47,841 nucleotides of DNA from Chloroflexota bacterium. Its GTDB lineage: Bacteria > Chloroflexota > Limnocylindria > Limnocylindrales > CSP1-4. The translations under genes and the position numbers were made by a program. Below are positions 9,501 through 16,826 of this stretch, piece after piece. The stretch spans positions 52,485-100,325 of the forward strand of contig PMYK01000009.1 in NCBI GenBank assembly GCA_003171255.1, given 5' to 3'. How positions within the stretch are numbered: position 1 is the stretch's first letter; every line of letters starts with the position of its first letter. The notes under the pieces were generated by a model. That model was given only the letters and a program-made list of their open reading frames with translations. It searched no databases and was not told where the DNA came from.

Positions 9501-10202
9501 GCTCGTCAGCACGAGGCCCCAGCGCGATCGGATGTAGCGCAGCTGCCCGGCCAGCGAGTCCGGCGAGGCGATGGCGGGGGCCCGAAGGAAGGCGATGAGC
9601 GACAGGCCTTCGGGGCCGAAGCCGGGCTGGCTGTCGAAGAACTGGCGGAGACCGGCGATTAGCTCGCCGTAGGCGGTTTGCTCGACCAGGGCGGCGTCGT
9701 CGAAGAGTTCGTCGAACGTGTCGAATGCCGGGTTGACGTTGGCCAGCCACAACATCAGCAGCTCTTCGAGCGCGATCTCGCGGTTGGGGTGGCCCTCGGT
9801 CTCGCCCGCCAGGTAGCTCATTGGGTCCTGGCCGCTGGTCAGGACCGCCAGCGGCGGGAACTGCTCGATGAAGTGAGCCAGCGAGTGGTCCAGAACTTCT
9901 GCCTTTAGCTGGGCAACGAGCGCCGCCACGGCGTCGGCCATAACGTTCGGGTTGACGGTCCGGCGGTAGATCTCGACGGCGTGATGGAGGATCTCGTCGA
10001 TCAACCCCATGGCGTTGAGCTCGGCGGCGTGGACGACGCGGTCCGGGTAACGGCTCCGATCCACGCGGTCGTTCATGCGTTTGGCGAAGACACGGGCGGC
10101 CGGGAAGTCCGGGATGATGACGTTGCCGTTGGTCTGGAAGAGTCCCTTGTCGAACTCATACCGGTCACGAGCCGCTTTCGAGATGTGGAACTCGAATGCC
10201 AC
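6567..10202 (-). CDS. Giant GH13-type alpha-amylase family protein with extra helical domains
   Basis: This 1211-residue protein starts at GTG 10202 with CGGAG seven bases upstream. Residues 1-300 are a helical domain not seen in ordinary amylases. The GH13 barrel spans ~305-760: region I D399-MVP-N403-H404, region II R517-F-D519 (nucleophile), region III LLAE584 (acid/base), and region IV as SNPDE (D645), where the usual histidine of NHD is proline. Residues ~934-970 form a Lys/Ala-rich linker (EAKAASEAKTASKAAGSKAA), followed by a ~240-residue alpha-helical C-terminal domain without recognised family. No signal peptide is seen, so it is probably cytosolic. It closes a run of minus-strand alpha-glucan genes and presumably acts on glycogen or maltodextrin; the precise activity (hydrolase, transferase or trehalose-type) cannot be read from sequence. 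Confidence 0.82.
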   Translation of the reverse strand: MAFEFHISKAARDRYEFDKGLFQTNGNVIIPDFPAARVFAKRMNDRVDRSRYPDRVVHAAELNAMGLIDEILHHAVEIYRRTVNPNVMADAVAALVAQLKAEVLDHSLAHFIEQFPPLAVLTSGQDPMSYLAGETEGHPNREIALEELLMLWLANVNPAFDTFDELFDDAALVEQTAYGELIAGLRQFFDSQPGFGPEGLSLIAFLRAPAIASPDSLAGQLRYIRSRWGLVLTSFMDRLIVSLDVLHEEEVALWMRMHPTPGPAPSVGGPGLGGLENEYEHFSQDREWMPRVVLMAKTTFVWLDQLSKRYGRRIHRLDEIPDEELEALARRGFTGLWLIGLWERSHASQKIKQWRGNPEAAASAYSLMDYRIADELGGDEAFQQLRARCAGRGIRLSSDMVPNHMGIDSRWVIEHPDWFLGLPDAPYPAYTFTGGNLSDDDRVTIQIEDHYWNSTDAAVVFKRTDNWTGDVRYIYHGNDGTSMPWNDTAQLDYLKPEVREAVIQTILHVARQFPIIRFDAAMTLARRHIQRLWFPEPGQGGAIPSRAEHATTRAVFDEQMPNEFWREVVDRVAVEVPDTLLLAEAFWLLEGYFVRTLGMHRVYNSAFMNMLRDEENASYRQVIKDTMEFDPEVLKRFVNFMSNPDERTAVDQFGKGDKYFGVATLLATMPGLPMIGHGQVEGFAEKYGMEYRRAYRDEHPDGWLVERHEREIFPLFHRRYLFAEMADFLLYDVYDPGGWVNEDVFAYSNRRSDERALIVYHNRFAEAKGWIKTSTAYSVPDGGGGRRLIQKSLGEGLGLHPDGDWFTLLREQRSGLEFLRRSSDLCRDGLYVELHAYGCQVFLDIHEVEDGPSGQLGRLAERIGGAGVPSVSLALREMQLRPLHDAVRALSGTGSLRRVAQIGAARAMAVRPGVPAVDLGLRGPGAAAGPPRTRAEAKAASEAKTASKAAGSKAAGSKAAKFAPASTAAGTDATAAELAGLLDDAQAHLVPALRALVEVTGAGGNVEKAAASFRAGIEAVLRLPDLGQERLCAGLVDEWTWVALIGRLVSRALTDVAGPGEGDVTSIEDLQLGAVIVGVFRDLGLDDGAAWRLVALIRMLGSVPLPSSVAELSTAEQTPALVRALIANEAVRPYIRVNVWEGVSWFNRESFGQVLWWMLALDALAATAGESATAARTAKRLQSAERMTSTLAKAAKACGYQLDKLEAATRT

Positions 10203-10352
10203 GGGTGCGCTCCGAACCTGTCAGCGGAGCCGGCGGCTCACAACCCTGGGCCGTTGGCCGGTCGCCGCGAGTCTATCAGGCGGATGGCGAGGGCCGAGTG
10301 GGTACATCGGTAGCTGGGCCCCGTCCACTCCTCGGTGAAGCCTCAGCCGGCG

Positions 10353-11804
10353 TCACCAGCCCGTCGAGGCTGCCTTGCTGCGGGGGCGGAGAACAGGTTG
10401 ATTGGCCTCCGCGAGGGCCTCGGCGTAGATGCCGGCCCCGTCAATGCGGCGCGACGGAGAGCTGAGGAGAGACAGATCGTCGACCAGCCGGCGTTCAAGG
10501 TCGGTCCCGGCCGAGTCGTCCATTAGGCGGACGGCTTTCGCGGCGCAAAGCAGGACGTGCTTGGTTTCGAGACGAACCGGGTCGCCCCAGAACCAGCCGT
10601 CGCTGGCGAACATGGCCAGCCGCCAGCGTTCGGCCTCCATCAGCGCCAGGAAGCCCTCTCGCTGCTTCTCGCCCCCGAGCGGCACCCAGCGCTTGGCGAA
10701 GCTCTCGGTCGTCTCCGCTCCGAAGACGACCTCTACGTAATCGTCGCGGGCCTGCCAGATCGCGGCCGGCTCCATGAAGTCGCCGGCGAGTCCACCGGCC
10801 ACGGTGTCGATTGCGGATGCCAGCCGCTCGAGAGCCACGCGCAGCGGTCCCTTCCAGCGGCCGTCGGCCGCGTCGGGACACTCGCCGGTCCAGCGCAGCA
10901 CGCCGTGGTGGCAGCTCCACGAAGTCCGCTCCACAATCTGCGCCAACGGGAAGGCGCTGGCCGGCGTCGAGCCAACGATCTGACCGATCGTGGTGATGTC
11001 GAAGCCGCGATCCGGCGCGTCCGCATCGGGGTTCACGAGCCGGGCCAGGAACAGGTCGCGGAACTTCTGGTGGTGGCCGTACAGCTCACCGTCCGTGGCG
11101 ATGACCGCCATGCGGGTCGTGCCGTCGGCGAAGCTCGGGCCGGTCAGCCGGGGCAGTATCCGTTCCCGGGCAAATGCGTCGGCGTTCATCGTGGCGTCGG
11201 ACTCGAACGATGCCGAAGCCGACAGGCCCGCGTCGTAGAACACGACCACGATGGCCTTGCCGGCACCGAGTTCCACGCGGTACGGCCGGCGCGTGTCCAG
11301 ACGTGAGTCGGCGGCCTGCCAGGGCGCCAGGATGGTGTAGCTGACGCCCTCGTCGGCCAGGATGCGGAGCGTTGGCAGGTCCACTGCCGTCTCCGGCAGC
11401 CAGATGCCCGTCGGTCGCCGATCGAACCGCAGCTCGAAGTCGCGCAGGCCCCAGCGGATCTCGGTTCGGCGGTCGGCGAGCGATGCCAGCGGCAGGATTG
11501 CGTGGTGGTAGGCCTGGGCCATGGCGTTGCCGCACTCTGCCTCGACGATCGCGGCGGGCACGTCCGAATCCACGAAGCCCTTGTGCGTCGAGGCATCGTT
11601 CCCCGCCAGCCAGCAGGCGAGAGTGGGGCCCAGGTCGTACGAAATGTGCCGGAGATTGCCTCGCTCGGCGTTGGGCTTGTAGCACTCGGCGTCAATTCGG
11701 GCATTCCAGTCGCGGTACGGCGCCGCGGCCGGCTGGGGCGCGATCTCACCGCTGAACGGGTCGCGCCGCTCCGGCTGGTAGAAATGGCCGTGCACGGCGA
11801 GCAT
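10353..11804 (-). CDS. DUF3536 glycoside hydrolase family 57 protein
   Basis: The start is ATG 11804 (483 residues; GTG 11816 is an alternative), just before the conserved GH57 opening LAVHGHFYQPERRDPF. Other motifs are GIWLPETAVDLPTLRIL (the GH57 region carrying the catalytic glutamate), IATDGELYGHHQKF (catalytic aspartate region) and SWSCHHGVLRW. The C-terminal half matches the DUF3536 extension. Family members occur in glycogen clusters and are annotated as GH57; the biochemical activity is not established, with branching enzyme or amylase both suggested. Position between the GH13-like gene and the 4-alpha-glucanotransferase-type gene supports a role in glycogen remodelling in the cytosol. 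Confidence 0.85.
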   Translation of the reverse strand: MLAVHGHFYQPERRDPFSGEIAPQPAAAPYRDWNARIDAECYKPNAERGNLRHISYDLGPTLACWLAGNDASTHKGFVDSDVPAAIVEAECGNAMAQAYHHAILPLASLADRRTEIRWGLRDFELRFDRRPTGIWLPETAVDLPTLRILADEGVSYTILAPWQAADSRLDTRRPYRVELGAGKAIVVVFYDAGLSASASFESDATMNADAFARERILPRLTGPSFADGTTRMAVIATDGELYGHHQKFRDLFLARLVNPDADAPDRGFDITTIGQIVGSTPASAFPLAQIVERTSWSCHHGVLRWTGECPDAADGRWKGPLRVALERLASAIDTVAGGLAGDFMEPAAIWQARDDYVEVVFGAETTESFAKRWVPLGGEKQREGFLALMEAERWRLAMFASDGWFWGDPVRLETKHVLLCAAKAVRLMDDSAGTDLERRLVDDLSLLSSPSRRIDGAGIYAEALAEANQPVLRPRSKAASTGW

Positions 11805-12020
11805 AGGGCGACTCACTGCGGGATCGTAGCCGAGCAGCCGCCGCCCGGCATTCCCCCGGCCGAGCACCCGGTTGGGGCCATGACCTTTTGCGTCGCCACT
11901 CAGACGGGCGGGCGAGGGCGGCGCATTGCGCCGGCCGAGGCGCATGGCGCCGGTCGCCGGCCGCTCACAGCGCGGCGCGGCGGTCGCGTAGATGCAGCTG
12001 TTCGCCGTCTGTTCTTCTCG

Positions 12021-12047
12021 TCCAACTTGCCTGGAGTGGGAGTTGGG
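12021..12047. repeat. Hairpin 1, stem TCCAACT/AGTTGGG
   Basis: TCCAACT (12021-12027) pairs with AGTTGGG (12041-12047), including one T-G pair, with a 13-base loop. The same stem and loop length recur at 12178-12204. Confidence 0.55.
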
Positions 12048-12177
12048 CAGGCGTTCGTAGCGCCCCGGCGGGTTTCGAAGCGCATCGAAGCGCCAGCGTG
12101 CGGGGAGTCACGCTCAGAATCGGGCCCTTCGTCGTCGCTGCTCCGCGACTCGGCCCACGTCACGCCGTCGGGTCGTT

Positions 12178-12204
12178 CCCAACTCTCATGTGGGGCAAGT
12201 TGGG
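12178..12204. repeat. Hairpin 2, stem CCCAACT/AGTTGGG
   Basis: CCCAACT (12178-12184) pairs perfectly with AGTTGGG (12198-12204), again with a 13-base loop. It lies 157 bp from hairpin 1 and 49 bp beyond the stop codon of the GH57 transferase gene, so it could serve as that gene's terminator, although no T-tract follows on the minus strand. Confidence 0.55.
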
Positions 12205-12252
12205 CCAGATGGTGGCGCCGGGCCGCCGGGCCAGGGGCGGCCGCCACAGCCG

Positions 12253-14454
12253 CTACTGTTCGAGCTCCGCCGCCGAGTGGTCGACCGTCTGGGTGACGCC
12301 GAATCGAACCGCGAAGGTGCGGCTTTCGCCGGGGGCGAGAGTGACCGACCAGCGGAAGAGGAGCGAGCTGCCCTGGTACGAGCGCTCGAAGCCGCCTTCG
12401 GAGTTGGAGACGGTCTCGACCGGATACCACGTGAGCCGGGCGACTGGCTCGATCGCCGCCGAGACCCGGACGCCCTCGTAGTCATTCCCGAAGGCGATCG
12501 TCGATGCGGACGGTTGGGCACCGAGGACGTCGTGCGGGGTTCGTTCGCCGGTTTCGGCCTCGTAGAAGGCCGCCTCGTTGTGGCCGCCGCCGAGCAGATT
12601 GACGTTCCACTCTATCGCCAGCTCAAAGGCCAGCGGGCCGTCGCCGGGGTTCTCGACCTTCGTCTCGAGCTCGAGCGTCGGGTCCGATCTACCGCCCCCG
12701 AACCGGTACGTCTTCTCGACCAGGAGCGGTCGATCGACTCCGCTCGATCGAAGCAGCCCCAGCCGGCGGGCGACGAGTCGATCGTCGGCGACGACGATTG
12801 GCTCGAACGCTCCCTCAGCGAAGTCGCCCAGCTCCAGGTAGCTCGCCGCGACGAAATCGGCCACGGCCGTGGAGCCGTCGGCGGGGAGCAGGTGAACGAG
12901 CCCGCTCCGGCGCTCGTGGCGGTCGTAGTGCAGGTGCGCTGCGAGGCCGCGCTCTTTGGTGGCGACGATGTCGTGGATCGTCTTGGGGGTGTCCGAGACG
13001 GCGGCGCCGGCTTCCGCGGGAGCGGAAGCGTTCTCGGCCGCGGCGAGCCGCTCGTGATATGCCTCGGGCCGGCGTCGCATCACCGAGGCCAGGGCCACCC
13101 GACTGGCGCGCAGATCCCACGACGAGATGTCGGCGCCCTCGGCCAGGTCCACCACCACGGTCTGGCCGCGAGCGCTGACGAGCACCTCGTCGATGGCGTC
13201 CAGGTCCGTGTCGGCCAGCCGGGTCCCGTACGGCTCGCCGCCGGCCGACGCCCTCGCCATATCGGCCAGATCCTCGGCCGCGATCAGGTGGGCGAGTGTG
13301 GCCATGCGCATGTGGACGATGTAGATGCCGCCGAAGAGTCCATGCCAGTAGCAGTCGTTCGACTGGCCCTGGTAGAGGTGGTCGACGGCGCGAGCCTTTC
13401 GCGCCGGACCGCCCGCACCCGCATGCGGCATCGCCTCGACCGCCTCCGAGACGCGCAGCATCTGCTTGTGCAGTTCGTTGATCTCACGATATCGGGCCAT
13501 GTAGTTGCGCCAGAAGCCCCCTCGCAGGAAGCGCGCCGCCGGCAGCTCGCGCGCCCGCGCCTCCGCGAGCAATCGAACGAATACCGCCGTCTCGTCGGGC
13601 GGCAGGACCCACTCCGTCATCTCCGTATAGGAGGACGTGGGAACGTAGACCCGCCGGCTGGGCGGGTTCGCAGCGAGCCATTCCGACGGCATGGCCATGG
13701 TCAGCCAGTCGCCGCTGGCCTCGATCGCGTCGAAGAGGCGGTCAACCCAGTGCTCGCGGCTCCAGCAGTACTCGAATGTGCCCGGCCACGAACCGAACTT
13801 CTCCCCGTCGTCGCCCATCATCCCGACGTACTGCCCGTCGGGCGTCACTCGCTCGTGCAGGTACGAGATGACGTCATCGACCGGCTTGAAGGGGATCCGG
13901 TATCGCAGCCCCTGCTCCGTGCCGAAGATCGACAGCCGCTTGCCGCGATCGTCGGTCGTGAAGGCGGTCCACATGTCGTCTTCGCGGATGGAGGCCGCGC
14001 GGAGGTGGTTGTCGTCGAGGACGGTCCATTCGTAGCCGGCCGCCGCCAGGTCGTAGGCGAGCGACGGCTCCCAGACCCGCTCGGCCAGCCAGGCCCCGCG
14101 TGGCCGCTGCCCGAACATCTCTTCGAGCTCGTGGCGCATCCGAGTCAGCTGGCCGTGGCGATCGCGGTCGGGGAGCGCGATCAGGACTGGCTCGTAGTAG
14201 CCTCCGCCCACGATCTCGACCTGGCCGCGGTCCACCAACCTGCGGATCTGGTCGAGCGACTCGGGCTTGTTGGCGGCCATCCACTGCAGCAACGGCCCGG
14301 TGTAGTGGAGGCCCAGGCGAATCCCCGGATGCCGCTCCAGGGCGTACAGCATCGGCGAATACGCGTGCTGGTAGACGTCCTCGATCACCCAGCCGAAGTT
14401 GCCGACCGGCTGGTGGTTGTGGATGACCAGAGCGAGCGAAACGCGGCCGCCCAA
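12253..14454 (-). CDS. GH57 4-alpha-glucanotransferase / alpha-amylase type enzyme
   Basis: This 733-residue protein starts at TTG 14454 (the family normally begins close to LALVIHNHQPVGNF, found here at residues 7-20). The catalytic pair aligns with the characterised GH57 glucanotransferases: E125 in AWLAERVWEP as nucleophile and D215 or D216 in MMGDDGEKFG as acid/base. The C-terminal part from ~residue 440 (ASYLELGDF, FRWSVTLAPGESRTF) matches the beta-rich domains (DUF1925/DUF1926) of these enzymes. Likely role: disproportionation or trimming of alpha-1,4-glucans in the cytosol. The start lies 7 bases after the glgP stop, so the two are probably one transcript. Hydrolase versus transferase activity cannot be decided by sequence reading alone. 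Confidence 0.9.
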   Translation of the reverse strand: MGGRVSLALVIHNHQPVGNFGWVIEDVYQHAYSPMLYALERHPGIRLGLHYTGPLLQWMAANKPESLDQIRRLVDRGQVEIVGGGYYEPVLIALPDRDRHGQLTRMRHELEEMFGQRPRGAWLAERVWEPSLAYDLAAAGYEWTVLDDNHLRAASIREDDMWTAFTTDDRGKRLSIFGTEQGLRYRIPFKPVDDVISYLHERVTPDGQYVGMMGDDGEKFGSWPGTFEYCWSREHWVDRLFDAIEASGDWLTMAMPSEWLAANPPSRRVYVPTSSYTEMTEWVLPPDETAVFVRLLAEARARELPAARFLRGGFWRNYMARYREINELHKQMLRVSEAVEAMPHAGAGGPARKARAVDHLYQGQSNDCYWHGLFGGIYIVHMRMATLAHLIAAEDLADMARASAGGEPYGTRLADTDLDAIDEVLVSARGQTVVVDLAEGADISSWDLRASRVALASVMRRRPEAYHERLAAAENASAPAEAGAAVSDTPKTIHDIVATKERGLAAHLHYDRHERRSGLVHLLPADGSTAVADFVAASYLELGDFAEGAFEPIVVADDRLVARRLGLLRSSGVDRPLLVEKTYRFGGGRSDPTLELETKVENPGDGPLAFELAIEWNVNLLGGGHNEAAFYEAETGERTPHDVLGAQPSASTIAFGNDYEGVRVSAAIEPVARLTWYPVETVSNSEGGFERSYQGSSLLFRWSVTLAPGESRTFAVRFGVTQTVDHSAAELEQ

Positions 14455-14461
14455 TCCGGTG

Positions 14462-16663
14462 TCAGCTCGCTTCGGTCGGTGGTCGCCGAACCTTCGGCTT
14501 CTTGACCCCTACGCCCGCGGCCGGCATGTACATCCGCTCGACGTACTCGTGGAGCATTCGGATCGTCGAGAACCGCCAGATCGTGCTCGCGATCGAGCGG
14601 CGCATCTCGGCGGTCCAGCCCTCCGGCACGTCGTCCTCGTCGCGACCGTAGTAGAGCGGCACGACTTCTTGCTCGAGCAAGCGATACAGGTCCTGCGAGT
14701 CGGAATGGTCCTGGGCGCCCTCGTCCGGGTTGGTTTCGCGGCCGCCGATGGCCCAACCGTTATCGCCCAGCCAGCCTTCGTCCCACCAGCCGTCGAGGAC
14801 GGACAGGTTGACGACGCCGTTGGCTGAGGCCTTCATGCCGCTGGTCCCGGAAGCCTCCAGCGGACGGCGCGGGTTGTTGAGCCAGACGTCGACGCCCTGA
14901 ACCATGAACCGGGCCACGCGCATGTCGTAGTCCTCGAGGATGAAGACTCGACCGCGGAGCTGGGGCGAGCGCGACCGGGCGAAGATCTCCTGGATCACGC
15001 CCTGGCCGGGTCGGTCGGCCGGGTGGGCCTTGCCGGCGAAGATGATCTGGACGGGCCTCTCCTTGTTCCAGAGGAGACGCGAGATTCGATCCATGTCTCT
15101 AAAGAGCAGCGCGGCCCGCTTGTACGTCGCGAAGCGGCGGGCGAAGCCGATCGTCAGTGTGTCCACGTCGAGAACGTCTTCGAGCTCCTCGAGCGTGCCC
15201 GGCGATTCGCCATGGCGGGCGAATTGGTGCCGCAGCCGGTTGCGGGCGAAGATCATCAGCTCGAGCTTCTGGCGCTGATGGGCTTCCCACAGGTCCACGT
15301 CGGGGATCTGCTCCGTGCGCTCCCAGAAGCGATCGGACCCATTACGGGCATCGACGTTGTCGAGCTCGGCTCCGAGGTAGCGCTCGAAGATGTCGCGCAT
15401 CGGCTGGCCGACCCAGGTCGGCATGTGGACGCCGTTGGTGACGGCCAGGATCTGCTTGTTGCCGAGGCCCTGCCAGGTGTTGTTGGCCGTAACGCTATGC
15501 AGCTTGCTGACCGCGTTGGCCCCGTTGGAGAGCCGCAGCGAGAGCGCAGTCATGTCGAGCTGGCTCGAGTCCCCGTCGACGCCCCGGGCAAGCTCCAGGA
15601 CGCGGTCCATCGGCACGCCGCCCGTGCCATTGCGGCCGTCGCCGTCGTACAACGGCCCGATAACGCGGCGGGCGAGGTCCGCGTCGAAGCGCTCGTTGCC
15701 GGCAGGGACGGGCGTGTGGATCGTGAAGATGGTGTTGGAGCGGACGCGTTCCAGGGCATCTTCAAGAACCACTCCCTGGGCCACGAGGGCGCGGGTGCGC
15801 TCGACGAGCTGCAGGGCGGAGTGGCCTTCGTTGAGGTGCCAGACCGCAGGCGTGACGCCCAGGGCCTTGAGGGCCCGGACGCCGCCCGCCCCAAGCATAA
15901 ATTCCTGGTGGAGGCGCATCTCGCGGCCGCGGACGTAAAGGATGTGGGTGATCGGCCGGTCCGACTCGGCGTTGTCGGGAATGTCGGTGTCGAGCAGGAT
16001 CACCGGCACTCGGCCGACCTGGACCAGCCAGACGGCGGCGAAGAGGTCGCGCCCGGGCAGCTCGAGGGAGACGGTGAGCGGCTCGCCGTCCTGGCCGAGG
16101 ACCCGCAGGATCGGCAGCTTGGCCAGATCGTAGTCCGGGTACGCGTGCTCCTGGTGACCGTCCGCATCGATCGTCTGGCGAAAGTAGCCGTGCTTGTAGA
16201 GCAGGCCCACACCGATGAGTGGCATGGCCATGTCGCTGGCCGACTTGATGTGGTCGCCGGCGAGGACACCCAGGCCGCCGGAGTAGATGCCCAAGCTCTC
16301 GTGGAAGCCGTACTCGGCGCAGAAGTAGGCGATGGGGCCGTGCAGGGCGGACCCGTACTCGCGGTTGAACCAGTGCTCGCGGCCCCCGGCCATGTAGCGG
16401 TCGAAGCCTGCCAGCACCTGGGTGTACTCGGCCATGAAGGCCGGGTCGTCGAGCAAATCCGACCAGGCGATCGGCTGCGACAAGACTTCCACGGGGTTCC
16501 GGTAGCGCGACCACGACAGGCCGTCGATGCGGCTGAACAGCGCTCGAGCTCGCGGATTCCAGCTCCACCACATGTTGTAGGACAGGCGACGCAGACCCTC
16601 GAGCTGCGGTGGCAGCCGGAAGGACGCGCCCGGGAGCGTAGGAACCTGTACCGGGTGTTCCAT
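14462..16663 (-). CDS. glgP: Glycogen / alpha-glucan phosphorylase, DUF3417 type
   Basis: The enzyme releases glucose-1-phosphate from alpha-1,4-glucan using phosphate and PLP. ATG 16663 is chosen because the conserved N-terminal DUF3417 domain follows at once (LEGLRRLSYNMWWSWNPRA); the longer frame to 16765 adds unrelated residues. Diagnostic features are AYFCAEYGFHESLGIYSGGL, HLNEGHSAL, TIHTPVPAGNERF, GVHMPTW, the phosphate-site region RFATYKRAALLF, and the PLP-lysine segment GTSGMKASANG, with K611 as the Schiff-base lysine. At 733 residues it is short relative to the E. coli/muscle type, as normal for this subfamily. It is transcribed divergently from glgA and precedes the GH57 transferase gene by 7 bp. 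Confidence 0.94.
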   Translation of the reverse strand: MEHPVQVPTLPGASFRLPPQLEGLRRLSYNMWWSWNPRARALFSRIDGLSWSRYRNPVEVLSQPIAWSDLLDDPAFMAEYTQVLAGFDRYMAGGREHWFNREYGSALHGPIAYFCAEYGFHESLGIYSGGLGVLAGDHIKSASDMAMPLIGVGLLYKHGYFRQTIDADGHQEHAYPDYDLAKLPILRVLGQDGEPLTVSLELPGRDLFAAVWLVQVGRVPVILLDTDIPDNAESDRPITHILYVRGREMRLHQEFMLGAGGVRALKALGVTPAVWHLNEGHSALQLVERTRALVAQGVVLEDALERVRSNTIFTIHTPVPAGNERFDADLARRVIGPLYDGDGRNGTGGVPMDRVLELARGVDGDSSQLDMTALSLRLSNGANAVSKLHSVTANNTWQGLGNKQILAVTNGVHMPTWVGQPMRDIFERYLGAELDNVDARNGSDRFWERTEQIPDVDLWEAHQRQKLELMIFARNRLRHQFARHGESPGTLEELEDVLDVDTLTIGFARRFATYKRAALLFRDMDRISRLLWNKERPVQIIFAGKAHPADRPGQGVIQEIFARSRSPQLRGRVFILEDYDMRVARFMVQGVDVWLNNPRRPLEASGTSGMKASANGVVNLSVLDGWWDEGWLGDNGWAIGGRETNPDEGAQDHSDSQDLYRLLEQEVVPLYYGRDEDDVPEGWTAEMRRSIASTIWRFSTIRMLHEYVERMYMPAAGVGVKKPKVRRPPTEAS

Positions 16664-16826
16664 CTGTCCGCATGATATCCGACGTCGGGTCGGGGATCGT
16701 TGGCCCGCGGAATTCTGGTGCGCCGGGCCCCACAGCAACGCGGTGGTTTCACGCACGCGCGGCATTGACTACCATGGACGGCGTTTCGTACCAGTGCCCG
16801 GGATCCCCCCCCCACAGGAGCTGACA
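16664..16826. promoter_or_regulatory. Divergent glgP/glgA control region with poly-C tract
   Basis: These 163 bp separate the phosphorylase (minus) and synthase (plus) genes and must hold both promoters. A run of nine C bases lies at 16805-16813, directly before the glgA ribosome-binding site (AGGAG at 16816-16820). A weak TTGACT (16765-16770) could be a glgA -35 element, but no good -10 box is seen at the correct distance. Confidence 0.5.

Larger units (their letters stand above)
11817..12252. other. Intergenic region between two GH57 genes, with paired hairpins
   Basis: This 436-bp gap interrupts an otherwise tight minus-strand gene run. No convincing coding frame is present. It contains two hairpins with the same stem (annotated separately). 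It may hold the promoter of the DUF3536 gene and the transcript end of the upstream GH57 gene. Confidence 0.5.

Noticed and set aside
12190-14505. 771-codon plus-strand ORF opposite the GH57 transferase gene
   Set aside because: Antisense shadow; rich in Val/Asp/Arg/Gly with no recognisable fold, while the minus-strand frame is a clear GH57 enzyme.
15023-16675. 550-codon plus-strand ORF opposite glgP
   Set aside because: Antisense shadow of the phosphorylase gene.
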